Under the pieces are notes generated by a model. The model saw only the letters and a program-made list of their open reading frames with translations. It did no database searches and had not been told where the DNA came from. Source: Martinezella rhizogenes (GTDB lineage Bacteria; Pseudomonadota; Alphaproteobacteria; Rhizobiales; Rhizobiaceae). From it: DNA of 64,000 nucleotides. The stretch covers positions 110,852 through 174,851 of the forward strand of contig NZ_JAPYZZ010000012.1 in assembly GCF_027460065.1 (NCBI RefSeq), written 5' to 3'. Of this stretch, positions 34,844 through 43,820 are shown piece after piece (the first letter of the stretch is position 1; each line of letters starts with the position of its first letter). The position numbers were made by a program, and so were the translations under genes.

Positions 34844-36022
34844 CTAACCGAACAGTTCGTCGAGCGTTGGATCACTCGTCGAGGCGTCATTGAGCGCAAG
34901 GATACCTTTTTCAAGGTATCCGGGAATAGACTTGTCGTAGTATATGCGCAGCGAGGTCTTTGCACGGGTCACGCCCGTAAACGCTAGATTTTTCTGCAAG
35001 TCGCGGAATCGGTGGATCGTCTCCATGCCGAGCAGGTGGACTGCACGAAACTCGAGCCCCTTCGCGCTGATGATGGTGGTGACGATCACGCGCTTGTTGG
35101 GTTCGAAGGCACTATATCCACCCGCAAAGTTCTGCATCTGCACCTGATCCTTGATCTTCGAGGACAGAAGAAGGGTGGCGACCGCCGTGGCGTCCTCTTG
35201 CTTGGGGCACAGGATCCCGATCGTCTCGTCCGGATAAGCGAAGAGCTGAGTTTCAATCTCAGGGATCGCGGTCGCGACCTGATCCACGAGCGAGAGGCCT
35301 GGATGCGGTATCACCGATGATGGGAAATCCTGCTCGTTGTACTTAGATGTTGCCTCCATACCTTCCTCGGAGTCGATTTCGTTTCGAATGCCGTCCGCGA
35401 CCCGGCATATCCTGGTGCCATTCCGGTAGTGCTTCTTCAGGACAACGGGCTCGCCACATTTCGCTTCCAGAGCGCTCAGACCGCCCTTGGCGCTCGTGAC
35501 ACGCTGCCTGTCATCGCCAACGGCATAGATCTGGTCGGCGAAACGAGAAATCACTTCGATCTCTTCGGCCGAGTAATCCTGCGCCTCGTCCAGAAGAATG
35601 CAGTCCATCACGTTGATGCTCTTGTCTAGGGCTGCAACCTCCTTGAGGCCATCCAAAAGACGTGCCCGCACCTCCGGAAATTCGCCAGAGTCATCGAACG
35701 GAATCCCATTAGATGCCAGAAGTGAAGCGCCCCACTGCAGATAGGTCTGGATCTTGTCCGACGAGAAGGGATAGTGCGTGGATCCTGCCACCAGGAATTC
35801 CTTCAGGACACGACCGAACGTCAGCACGGTGATGTTCGTGACGCCTGCTTTTACGAGGAACGTTGCCCGCAGCAGCAGGAGATTCGTCTTTCCGCAGCCG
35901 GCCGGACCTAGGACGAGGTGATCGCCCTCTTTCGGGAGGCTGATGACTTTCTTCTGGTCATCGTCGAGATCGCTTGTTTTTTTCCACCAGGTGCTCATGC
36001 GTGTGCTCTCACTTGAACTCAA
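34844..36022 (-). CDS. Short UvrD/Rep-type superfamily 1 helicase
   Basis: 392 residues. Walker A GPAGCGKT at 39-46, motif II DEAQD at 145-149, motif III VGDDRQRV, motif V TIISAKGLEF and motif VI FTGVTRAKTS near 340-355 are all in order. It is about half the size of UvrD and lacks room for the 1B/2B insertions. Similar short versions occur with partner proteins in conflict loci. It would use ATP to move on or remodel DNA or RNA. Its start overlaps the end of the kinase gene by 14 nt, strong evidence for an operon. Confidence 0.85.
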   Translation of the reverse strand: MSSSESTRMSTWWKKTSDLDDDQKKVISLPKEGDHLVLGPAGCGKTNLLLLRATFLVKAGVTNITVLTFGRVLKEFLVAGSTHYPFSSDKIQTYLQWGASLLASNGIPFDDSGEFPEVRARLLDGLKEVAALDKSINVMDCILLDEAQDYSAEEIEVISRFADQIYAVGDDRQRVTSAKGGLSALEAKCGEPVVLKKHYRNGTRICRVADGIRNEIDSEEGMEATSKYNEQDFPSSVIPHPGLSLVDQVATAIPEIETQLFAYPDETIGILCPKQEDATAVATLLLSSKIKDQVQMQNFAGGYSAFEPNKRVIVTTIISAKGLEFRAVHLLGMETIHRFRDLQKNLAFTGVTRAKTSLRIYYDKSIPGYLEKGILALNDASTSDPTLDELFG

Positions 36023-37397
36023 GTTTCAGCCAGCAATCGCTTTGAGGTGTCTGGCGTTGAACGAAGTCTATGATCTTATACAGGATTTCCTCGAGCGCGG
36101 TGTGTAACCGCGAAGGGTCGTAATTGCCCGAGAAGAAGGGAATGCTCTGCCCGAAAGGCTCGGGAGGTGTCGCCGAGGTGTGGACGCACACATCGACGGC
36201 AACAGCCCTTGCTTCCGCATCAACGATCTCAATGCAGAACACCACCGAGAGATCGGGCATCAGATGCGTGTCTGACTTTTCGAAGGTCATCTTGACCGAC
36301 GGGGCCCTGCGGGGATACCGAGCTATCGTGGCATAGGGCGGAAATTGGTCGTTTTCCGAACTGACACGACGCACCGAATCCTTGGTAGACGTTATGATTT
36401 CCTCGAGAAGCGCTTTCCCGAAATTAGGCTTGCTTTCGGGTGCCGTACCTGATCCGGCTTGTTCGACAAGAACCCGCTTGATGACCCTCTCCTTGAGACC
36501 GGCGATCCCGCTGGCCGTGGCTTTTGGAGGCTTGAAGGATTCCCACGTAACCATTCGCAGACGATCCTTGGGATCCTTAAGGAGACACATCTTGGCGAGA
36601 TCGATCAGATATGACGGCACAGAGGAATTCTGAATGTTCGGAGTGACTTCCTGCACAGCGTTCACCAAGCGGGCGAAGGGCTCGGCATATTCGCTGAAGA
36701 GGGCCTCGCGCATGATGAGGTCATGAAGCACCGCGCCAATCTGATAGAAGGTGAGGGCGCGCCATCCCTCCATTGTCCCATCCTCCTCGCGAAGGAGAAA
36801 CTCGGGCGAGCTGTACTGCAGGGTGCCGATGAAAGGATGCAGGCCCTCCATGTCGGTGATCCCTGGATCCTTGACGGGCTTCAGGACACCAAAATCGAGT
36901 AGGGTCACCTTTTGGAGGTCCTCGCTAACCTGGATGTTCTCCGGTTTGATGTCGCGATGGACCAAATCCAGCGCTTCGAGATATTCCGCGCAGGCTGCGA
37001 TGTCGGAGATGAAACCTCCGATGGCCTCGACGGGAACGTCCTTGAGCCGTTTCTTGAGATTGCTGCCAGGGAGGAACGCCATAACGATATAGTGGTTCTT
37101 CGTAGTCTCGTCGTAACCACCATCGAGAATCTCGACCATACTGGGATGGCCACGTCCCTTGAGCGATACCTCTCGTTCGATTCGAGCAAGCTGCGTCTTG
37201 TCACCGAAGCGTTCGATCAATTCTTTGTCGAATACCTTAACAGCCGCCTGCCTCGCGCCATTGTTGGCCTCGAACACTGCGGCGGACTTGCCGTGATCGA
37301 TCAATCTAACGATCGTCCACTCCCCAATCTTTGCGCCCTTTAACTGGTCTTCTAGTAGATGTGCCCGTGCAAAATCCATGTATAGATCCCGATTCAT
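36009..37397 (-). CDS. Hanks-type Ser/Thr protein kinase
   Basis: 462 residues, ATG at 37397. Kinase landmarks: AAVKVF with the ATP-binding Lys K54, HRDIKPEN with HRD at 147-149, DFG at 168-170, and a SPE triplet in the activation segment. After the kinase domain (about 25-290) comes a 170-residue C-terminal domain of unknown type; there is no transmembrane segment, unlike PASTA kinases. It is the first gene of a four-gene operon with a short UvrD-like helicase, an unknown protein and DUF2971. Phage-sensing kinases that phosphorylate partners or host proteins are known in several defence systems; that role is an inference here. Confidence 0.85.
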   Translation of the reverse strand: MNRDLYMDFARAHLLEDQLKGAKIGEWTIVRLIDHGKSAAVFEANNGARQAAVKVFDKELIERFGDKTQLARIEREVSLKGRGHPSMVEILDGGYDETTKNHYIVMAFLPGSNLKKRLKDVPVEAIGGFISDIAACAEYLEALDLVHRDIKPENIQVSEDLQKVTLLDFGVLKPVKDPGITDMEGLHPFIGTLQYSSPEFLLREEDGTMEGWRALTFYQIGAVLHDLIMREALFSEYAEPFARLVNAVQEVTPNIQNSSVPSYLIDLAKMCLLKDPKDRLRMVTWESFKPPKATASGIAGLKERVIKRVLVEQAGSGTAPESKPNFGKALLEEIITSTKDSVRRVSSENDQFPPYATIARYPRRAPSVKMTFEKSDTHLMPDLSVVFCIEIVDAEARAVAVDVCVHTSATPPEPFGQSIPFFSGNYDPSRLHTALEEILYKIIDFVQRQTPQSDCWLKLEFK

Positions 37398-37529
37398 ATG
37401 CGCGAACTACTTCATTTCCACCGGTAGTTGTCAATGAGTTTTACGATCTGGGATTTATGAGACCTACACCGAAAAAATCATCCGCTGACCTTCCTCATTT
37501 CCATTAGTGAATCTGGATCGGCGAGGAGT
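37398..37529. promoter_or_regulatory. Divergent promoter region upstream of the kinase operon
   Basis: A+T-richer spacer (for example 37400-37460 and 37480-37510) between the leftward kinase operon and the rightward gene remnant at 37530. No specific operator could be identified. Confidence 0.35.
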
Positions 37530-37784
37530 ATGGCTGGGATTCGCATGCAACAGAACATCGATTGGGTACTTCTCGAGTTGGCGCTCGAAAGCAGGCTGTC
37601 GCGTGCAAACGGCAACGGGTTCCAGAACCTATTTAGCGATATGATGGAGCGCGTCTACGCAAATCAACCAATCCACAGCGCAAGGGCAGTAATGGCTGAG
37701 CATGTGTTGAAAATAATCGTTCAAGTTGCTTTCCCCTACTGGACCGCTACACCAACATGCATCAGTTACAATCAGGTTTTTTAG
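37530..37784 (+). pseudogene. N-terminal fragment of a larger cargo gene, truncated
   Basis: The first 45 codons (IDWVLLELALESRL, NGNGFQNLFSDMMERVY) match the start of a family seen in defence-type three-component ABC (ABC-3C) loci and related proteins, which normally continues with a VRVRP-G-x-x-GD segment. Here the similarity stops abruptly near 37665 and the rest is unrelated sequence ending in a stop. It is interpreted as the remnant of a deleted cargo gene. The family assignment is from memory of the motif, without a search. Confidence 0.45.
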
Positions 37785-37793
37785 GTCGTATTG

Positions 37794-38597
37794 ATGCCAG
37801 TGAAAACGTCTGTGACATTGAGTGAGCTGTACGCCCGGCAGCTCGATGACCATCGCAGGAATCCAGGATTCCAGGAACTGGGGCTGGACGTCCCCGTCGC
37901 CGCGATCCTCGCAAACAGGCAGGATCGTTGGGACTACAACGAGTTCCTGAGGATCGCAAGGGATCGAATGGGAGCAAGCGTTCACGAATATTCCGCAGGC
38001 GGGCAAGTCAATGCCGTGGTCCTCGCATACGGCACACGGCCGCCACAGCTCTGGGTCTCTGCAGATTGTGGAGGCTACGCGGAGCTGTATGAACGGTTTT
38101 GCATCGAAAAGTTGAACTTGAGGCCGTCCGGCAATTATCGAGGCGCTGGGTTCGATCTCGATCATGCCTACTGCAAAGCTGCGGTCCCGAAGGAAGTCAA
38201 AGCATACATCCGGCTATTTCTGGTTCCTAGCCAGGCAAACAGAAGCTGGGGCGGGTACTTTGAGCGAAAACTGAAGGATCGAATCTCACAAGAGGTTCGA
38301 GTTGGTCTCAGAAATGAAACAGTGGCCATAATGGCCAAGGTGGCTGGAATTGCTACTCCGCGCCTCGGTCGCCGGGTGCGGGGTAGGCCGGAAAGAATTC
38401 GAAACGTGGTCGACAGGTTAATCGAAACTGGAATGCTCGATCCATCGACGAGGGAACCGGATTTTCATTCGCTCTCCGCGTTCTGCGACGTCATCAGTGG
38501 CAAGGCAGAAAACATAATGAGTAAGATGACGAGGTTGCAGGGCGGACGTTACCATTTGGAAACCTGGACTTCTCTCGAAACGACTTCAGAGGGCTGA
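37794..38597 (+). CDS. Hypothetical protein, possible divergent HNH-like motif
   Basis: 267 residues from the ATG at 37794. The central segment FDLDHAYCKAAVP followed about 20 residues later by SQANRSWGG resembles the DH...N core of HNH-type nucleases, but the match is weak and the zinc cysteines are absent. The C-terminal 100 residues are basic and helical (RLGRRVRGRPERIRN), suggesting nucleic-acid binding. It is a single gene flanked by remnants. Confidence 0.5.
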   Translation: MPVKTSVTLSELYARQLDDHRRNPGFQELGLDVPVAAILANRQDRWDYNEFLRIARDRMGASVHEYSAGGQVNAVVLAYGTRPPQLWVSADCGGYAELYERFCIEKLNLRPSGNYRGAGFDLDHAYCKAAVPKEVKAYIRLFLVPSQANRSWGGYFERKLKDRISQEVRVGLRNETVAIMAKVAGIATPRLGRRVRGRPERIRNVVDRLIETGMLDPSTREPDFHSLSAFCDVISGKAENIMSKMTRLQGGRYHLETWTSLETTSEG

Positions 38598-38653
38598 CCC
38601 GTAGTGCTTTGTCCACTGAAGGCAGTTCGACGGTTTGTCAAGTGCTCCGGGGG

Positions 38654-38992
38654 TTAAGAAGTTCCGAGGAAGGTCCCATCATTCAATGTCGTGTCGGACT
38701 GAGTAATTCTTGATGTTCGAATGGCTTCTGCGATCAACCACCTGGCGTGCTCGATACTCCTGGCGGAGGTCATCGAAAGTTGCGGCCCTGATACACGGTA
38801 GTAGCGTCGGCCGTTAATGATACTCCGTTCGATTTTGTAACCGAAGGGAACGAAAGCGAGTGGGACCGAAGCCCATTCACTTTTGCTTTTGATGAGCCGC
38901 CCGAATTGTGGAGAGAAATTGAACATGTCTATACCCTCTTCGAAGTTGGCTCCGGCATAAACACAACTCGTTAAGATCCAGCGATCCAGCAT
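38654..38992 (-). CDS. Hypothetical small protein
   Basis: Up to 112 residues; an internal ATG at codon 23 (MFNFSPQFG) may be the true start. Mixed alpha/beta character with a plausible core (FVPFGYKIERSIINGRRYYRV). No family recognised. Surrounded by non-coding or decayed sequence, so its status as a live gene is uncertain. Confidence 0.35.
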   Translation of the reverse strand: MLDRWILTSCVYAGANFEEGIDMFNFSPQFGRLIKSKSEWASVPLAFVPFGYKIERSIINGRRYYRVSGPQLSMTSARSIEHARWLIAEAIRTSRITQSDTTLNDGTFLGTS

Positions 38993-39364
38993 CTGAAAAT
39001 GCCATTCGATTTCATCGGAGGCGATAGACAGCCGATCTGCTTCGCTGCGATTAGTGTGGTTGCTGTTGCGACGCGGTCGTTGCGCCCTTAGTTCGGGTGG
39101 AGGTCTGTTCGGTTTTCCGGTTCGACAGACGTTCAGAATCTCGCGCGCTACCTGTTTATAGTGAGACCGGTTCTAAAAATCCGATGAGAGGCGGAGATCT
39201 CGTCGGTTCAAAGGGCTGCTCGGGGAGCTCCTATGATAAGGCCAAGGCAGAAATCTCAATGAAGACGTTGCGTAAGTCGGCGCCCATTGCCGTCCGATCA
39301 TCAGTAAGGCTCATTTTAGACAAAACTCGCTCTGGCTTCTCCCCCGTCGCACTTCGGTGCCGGC
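38993..39364. other. Intergenic region, no convincing gene
   Basis: About 370 bp between a small hypothetical gene and the end of the broken Mrr-like gene. No protein-like frame or clear structure seen. Confidence 0.35.
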
Positions 39365-40094
39365 TCAAGTTTGCGAGGTGGCGGCGGTCGAAAGGGCCCG
39401 CTTCCTCTCCGACGCTGCAAGCCGATTTTCGAGATCCTCGATTAGCGGCCAAGTGGCCGCCAGAACTTCTTTGGTCGAGGTGAAGGTTTGCGACATGGAC
39501 GCAATTGATACGAACGCCCCGGTCTGGCAGGTGAAGGGATAACGACCGCGGATCGCCCTGGAGATGACGTCTCGGCATCCGCCGATGACGGCGTTTCCCG
39601 AGTAGCCGTAGCCAGAGGCAGGTCGAAGATCGTCCTCGATACGCGCACTCTTCGGAATGTTCCAGTATCGATCATGGCAGTCCTCCACCCTGTCGAAGAG
39701 ATCCTGCAGGTGCATGGCGTCGAGACGTTGCTCGGTGGTCTGACGCATCTCCGCGAGCGACGTGACCTGGACGTTAGTCAGGCTGGCCGCCTCCTTCGCG
39801 CCGCGCTGGAACCCGGCCTCCGAAAGCAGGATTCCCCGGTCGGCTCCTACGTCCGCGACTATTTCCCGGAGGCCTAGAACGTGCAGCTTCGAAACAGGAG
39901 ACTTCCATTGCTTACACTCGACGATCCAAGTGACCTACGAACCCGTAGTGCTGCGATTTCACCAGCACGTCGACGTCGTGGCTTGTCCGCACGCCTATGA
40001 TCGTCTTGTCGGTCTCCGCGGAGAGACCGATGGAGCGAAAGAACGCAGCGGCCTCTTCCTGGTAATCTCTCCATGCCGTCATTTCGAATCCCAT
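39365..40094 (-). pseudogene. Mrr-like restriction endonuclease gene with a one-base frameshift
   Basis: From the ATG at 40094 the frame gives a typical Mrr-fold start (YQEEAAAFFRSIGLSAETD, VRTSHDVDVLV, QHYGF) and then stops at 39912. Just after QHYGF (near 39935) the neighbouring frame continues perfectly: VTWIVECKQWKSPVSKLHV, ADVGADRGILLSEAGF, TNVQVTSLAEMR, then a further 120 residues to 39365. One extra base at about 39933-39937 explains both. The D...ExK site (HDVDVLV, VECK) would be intact if the frame were restored. The gene would encode about 242 residues and sits beside the transposon right end. Confidence 0.78.
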
Positions 40095-40277
40095 TCAATA
40101 AGGGGAGGCCCGTTGGGCGACGAGGCGAATCCTGAAGGCGATCATCCCCGCCGAAGGCGAGGCGCCGCCTATGCAGGGATTTGACCACTTTTGCACAAGG
40201 ACTTGCGTAAACGACTACGCGTGAATAGGGCGAGATGACTACAACTTTTGCTTTGTTTCAATGTTTGTTCTTAGGGG

Positions 40278-40392
40278 CATTTCCCGGGCACTTTTCGGTG
40301 CCCGGAAATAGTCATTTGAGGCGTTGGCCAGTTTCAGTTTCCAAAATGGCCAGTACTCGGGCCGTTTGGCTAGGACTAGGATTGGTTTCTCA
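40278..40392. repeat. Transposon right end with putative TnsB sites and a hairpin
   Basis: Reading inward on the minus strand from 40392: TGAGAAA, a divergent GCCAAAC site (about 40364-40370), TACTGGCCA (40347-40355, identical to the outermost site of the other end) and CTGGCCAAC (40323-40331). Inside these, 40280-40308 can form an imperfect hairpin with a GGGCAC/GTGCCC core. Binding by TnsB is inferred. Confidence 0.75.
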
Positions 40393-40397
40393 ATCAG
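40393..40397. repeat. 5-bp target site duplication, right copy (ATCAG)
   Basis: ATCAG directly beyond the TTTCTCA terminus at 40392, identical to 2670-2674. On the minus strand it reads CTGAT and contains the parE stop codon TGA (40394-40396). Confidence 0.9.
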
Positions 40398-42520
40398 ATA
40401 TCCAGATTATCCGCAAAGGCCGCCCGTTCCTGAATGAAGCGGAAGCGGGCATCGGCCTTGGTGCCCATCAGATTGTCGACGGCCTCGCGGGTGCCTTCGA
40501 AATCCACGTCGTCGATCTCGACGCGCAGCAGGGTGCGCTTTTCGGGATCCATGGTGGTTTCCTTCAGCTGCTGCGCCATCATTTCGCCAAGGCCTTTGAA
40601 GCGGCCGATTTCGACCTTCTTGCCCTTGAAGACGGTTTCCATCAGCTCGGCGCGGTGCGCGTCGTCGCGGGCATAGGCGCTCTTGGCACCCTGACGGATG
40701 ACATAAAGCGGCGGCACGGCCAGATAGAGATGGTTGCCGCGAATGAGTTCCGGCATTTCCTGGTAAAAGAAGGTGATGAGCAGCGAGGCGATATGGGCGC
40801 CGTCGACATCGGCATCGGTCATGATGATGATGCGCTCATACCGCAGATCCTCTTCGCGATATTTCGTGCGGGTGCCGCAGCCGAGCGCCTGAATGAGATC
40901 GGCGATCTGCTGGTTGGCGGAGAGCTTTTCGCGGCTGGCGCTGCCGACGTTCAAAATCTTACCACGCAGCGGCAGGATGGCCTGGTTGGCGCGGTTGCGC
41001 GCCTGCTTGGCCGAGCCGCCAGCCGAGTCACCCTCGACGATAAAGAGTTCGGCATTTTCGGCGGTGTTCTGGGCGCAATCCGCCAGCTTGCCGGGCAGGC
41101 GCAGCTTGCGCACGGCGGTCTTGCGGTTGACTTCCTTTTCCTTGCGACGGCGCAGGCGCTCTTCAGCGCGCTCGATCACCCAGTCGAGCAGCTTGTCCGC
41201 TTCACCCGGATTGCCGGCGAGATAATGGTCGAAGGGATCGCGCAGCGCATTTTCAACGATGCGCTGGGCCTCGACGGTTGCCAGCTTGTCCTTGGTCTGG
41301 CCGACGAATTCCGGCTCGCGGATGAAGACGGAGAGCATGCCGGCCGCCGAAATCATCACGTCATCGGTGGTGATGTCCTTGGCGCGCTTGTTTTGCGTCA
41401 GTTCAGCATAATTCTTCAGGCCCTTGGTGAGCGCAATGCGAAAACCGGCCTCATGCGTGCCGCCTTCGGGTGTCGGGATGGTGTTGCAATAGGAATGGAT
41501 CTGCGTGTCGCCGCCATACCAGGTGACAGCCCATTCCAGCGCGCCGTGGCCGCCGGTCTTTTCGGTGCGGCCGGAGAAAATCTCGCGGGTGACGGTGAAT
41601 TCCTTGCCGAGCGTGGCGGCGAGGTAGTCCTTGAGGCCGCCGGGGAAATGGAACACGGCTTTTTCGGGGATTTCACCACCGGCCGGCACCATGCCGGGAT
41701 CACAGCTCCAGCGGATTTCCACGCCGCCGAAGAGATAGGCCTTGGACCGGGCCATGCGGAAGATGCGGGCCGGTTCGAACTTGGCATGATCACCGAAGAT
41801 CTGCGGATCGGGATGGAAACGCACGCGGGTGCCGCGGCGGTTGTGCACGTCGCCCAGTTCCTCAAGCCCGCCAATCGGCGCGCCGCGCGAAAAACGCTGG
41901 CGATAAAGCTTGCGGTTACGCGCCACTTCCACTTCGAGAAGATCGGACAGTGCATTGACCACGGATACGCCGACGCCGTGCAGACCGCCCGATGTCTCAT
42001 AGGCCTTGCCGTCGAACTTGCCGCCGGCATGCAGCTTGGTCATGATGACTTCGAGCGTGGATTTTCCGGGAACCTGCGGGTGGTTTTCCACGGGAATGCC
42101 GCGGCCGTTATCAGTGACCGTCAGAAAACCTTCGGCATCGAGATGAACCTCGATGAAATTGGCGTGGCCGGCGACGGCCTCGTCCATGGAGTTGTCGATG
42201 ACTTCGGCAAACAGGTGGTGCAGCGCCTTTTCATCGGTGCCGCCAATATACATGCCGGGACGCATGCGCACCGGCTCCAGCCCTTCGAGCACGCGGATCG
42301 AGGAGGCGCCGTAGTCGTCACCGGAAGGAGACACGGGCGCGGGCGGGGCAGGCGGCGTGACGGCCGCAACGGCTGCGGGTTTCGGCTGCACGTTCACATT
42401 TGCGGCTGCGGTCGCCGGGGCCTTCACGGGTTTGCCCGCGTCCTCGTTCGTTTCCGTTTCGCTGTTTTGTGCCGCCGGAAGACCGGAGAAGAGATCGTTG
42501 CTGTCGTCCATCATGTCCAA
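40394..42520 (-). CDS. parE: DNA topoisomerase IV subunit B
   Basis: 708 residues. GHKL ATPase motifs (NSMDEAVAGHA, DNGRGIP, TSGGLHGVG), Toprim motifs EGDSAGGSA and DADVDGAHI, and the GRFKGLGEMM segment place it among type II topoisomerase B subunits. The length and C terminus (KADARFRFIQERAAFADNLDI-type ending) indicate ParE rather than the longer GyrB. With ParC it decatenates daughter chromosomes. The N-terminal 60 residues are a Pro/Ala-rich extension. The gene is complete: the Tn7-like element inserted right at its stop codon, leaving the protein intact but removing the original 3' untranslated region and terminator. Confidence 0.95.
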   Translation of the reverse strand: MDMMDDSNDLFSGLPAAQNSETETNEDAGKPVKAPATAAANVNVQPKPAAVAAVTPPAPPAPVSPSGDDYGASSIRVLEGLEPVRMRPGMYIGGTDEKALHHLFAEVIDNSMDEAVAGHANFIEVHLDAEGFLTVTDNGRGIPVENHPQVPGKSTLEVIMTKLHAGGKFDGKAYETSGGLHGVGVSVVNALSDLLEVEVARNRKLYRQRFSRGAPIGGLEELGDVHNRRGTRVRFHPDPQIFGDHAKFEPARIFRMARSKAYLFGGVEIRWSCDPGMVPAGGEIPEKAVFHFPGGLKDYLAATLGKEFTVTREIFSGRTEKTGGHGALEWAVTWYGGDTQIHSYCNTIPTPEGGTHEAGFRIALTKGLKNYAELTQNKRAKDITTDDVMISAAGMLSVFIREPEFVGQTKDKLATVEAQRIVENALRDPFDHYLAGNPGEADKLLDWVIERAEERLRRRKEKEVNRKTAVRKLRLPGKLADCAQNTAENAELFIVEGDSAGGSAKQARNRANQAILPLRGKILNVGSASREKLSANQQIADLIQALGCGTRTKYREEDLRYERIIIMTDADVDGAHIASLLITFFYQEMPELIRGNHLYLAVPPLYVIRQGAKSAYARDDAHRAELMETVFKGKKVEIGRFKGLGEMMAQQLKETTMDPEKRTLLRVEIDDVDFEGTREAVDNLMGTKADARFRFIQERAAFADNLDI

Positions 42521-42722
42521 GGTTCAAAAATAGTGTCGTCAGAATTTCGCCAGGCGAATCATTTTGTATATGAGGCGATTATAGCGCCAAACGTGTAAGC
42601 CATGTGGCCGAACGCGGCGCGTCATACGCCAAGACCCATGTCAGGGTTTCGCAACAGGAGGATTGCGCCGCCGCCTTTGTGATGGCAAGTCTCGCAGCCA
42701 CGAATGAACGGTTAACCAAGTC

Positions 42723-43604
42723 ATGTCCACAGCTCATTTCACGTTTTGTACTCTTTTCTGCCTGACTGTTGCGGTGATGCCGGGCGCTGCTTCCGCTGCC
42801 GATGGGCCGTTGCGACCTTTCAAGGACGAGCTGTTTTCCAGCCAGACGGTGCTTTCCACCGGAGATGGCGGCGCGTCGGAAGTCATCGATTATCAGGAGA
42901 TGCGCGACATCAACGGCCGCGACGAGGTGCCGGAGCGCCGGGTGAAGCGACAATATGTCGATATGACGCCGAAGAAGGCGCAGGCGCTGGAAACCATGTC
43001 CGTCGAGGGCAGGGCGCTTGAGGTGGGACGTGTCGGGCCGGCGAGCGGGCAGGCCTTCACGGTCATCTTCATCCATGGGCGCGGCGGCGACCGGCGGCTC
43101 GGCATGAATGACTATACGTTCGGCGGCAATTTCAACCGGCTGAAGAATCTCGCAGTCGCCAATGGCGGAACCTATTATGTACCGAGCGTGCGCTCTTTCG
43201 ATGAAAACGGCGTTGCCGATGTCGCCGCGCTGATTGGCGATGCGGCCAAAAAATCGGGCGGAAAGCCTGTCGTGCTCACCTGCGCCTCGATGGGGAGTTT
43301 CATCTGTTATGGCATCAGCCGCGACAAGGCTGCCGCCGCCAATCTCAAGGGCATGGCGATCCTTGGCGGTGCGGTCGATCCCGATTTTCCGAAAAGCGCA
43401 TTTGCCAGGGCGAAGAAGCCCGTCTGGTTCACCCATGGCAGCGCCGACAAGGTCTATTCGGCCGACAGCCAAGCGACGATCTTCCGTGGATTGCTGAAGG
43501 CCGGGGAGCCGGCGCGGTTTACGCGGTTCGAGACCGGCAGCCACGGGACGCCGGTGCGCATGACCGACTGGCGGGCGGTTTTGAACTGGATTTTAAGCCG
43601 CTGA
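42723..43604 (+). CDS. Secreted alpha/beta hydrolase
   Basis: 293 residues with a signal peptide (hydrophobic residues 5-20, AASA cleavage region). An FIHGRGGD oxyanion-type strand, the nucleophile Ser in TCASMGS, an Asp in GSADKVYS and a His in GSHGTP form a plausible catalytic triad. The substrate is unknown; location is probably periplasmic. Divergent from parE, with a 200-bp intergenic region. Confidence 0.82.
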   Translation: MSTAHFTFCTLFCLTVAVMPGAASAADGPLRPFKDELFSSQTVLSTGDGGASEVIDYQEMRDINGRDEVPERRVKRQYVDMTPKKAQALETMSVEGRALEVGRVGPASGQAFTVIFIHGRGGDRRLGMNDYTFGGNFNRLKNLAVANGGTYYVPSVRSFDENGVADVAALIGDAAKKSGGKPVVLTCASMGSFICYGISRDKAAAANLKGMAILGGAVDPDFPKSAFARAKKPVWFTHGSADKVYSADSQATIFRGLLKAGEPARFTRFETGSHGTPVRMTDWRAVLNWILSR

Positions 43605-43820
43605 GGCCTCTGTTTTGGGTCAGCGGCGGCGAATTTCCAGAAATTGGCCGACGTTTTGAACCTTTGGCCCGCTTTTTTGTACCATTTATTGCCGGGGCCG
43701 TTTAAAGGAATATCCTGGGATTTCCGGCAGTGTTTCTGTCGCGATTATGGGCCGTGAGACGGCTGAGGGAAGGGGTGCTGCCAAAGGCGGCAGCCTCGAG
43801 ACAAAGGGAATGGGATACGC

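Larger units (their letters stand above)
2675..40392. mobile_element. Tn7-like transposon, 37.7 kb, inserted after the parE stop codon
   Basis: Both ends begin 5'-TGAGAAA (reading inward from 2675 and from 40392), are flanked by the 5-bp repeat ATCAG, and carry several TGGCCA-centred repeats that fit TnsB binding sites. Inside are tnsA, tnsB, tnsC and tniQ. The insertion point coincides with the parE stop codon: the TGA lies within the target duplication, so parE is intact. By analogy with TnsD at glmS, the TniQ protein presumably recognises the conserved 3' end of parE. About 30 kb of cargo is mostly conflict/defence-like. No CRISPR-Cas genes and no TnsE-like gene are seen. Confidence 0.93.

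Noticed and set aside
2675..40392. CRISPR array or Cas genes, as in CRISPR-associated Tn7-like transposons
   Set aside because: No regularly spaced direct repeats and no Cas12k or Cascade-like proteins were found anywhere in the element; targeting is best explained by TnsD-like TniQ.
40235..42598. 787-codon plus-strand open frame
   Set aside because: Antisense to parE, which has all topoisomerase motifs.
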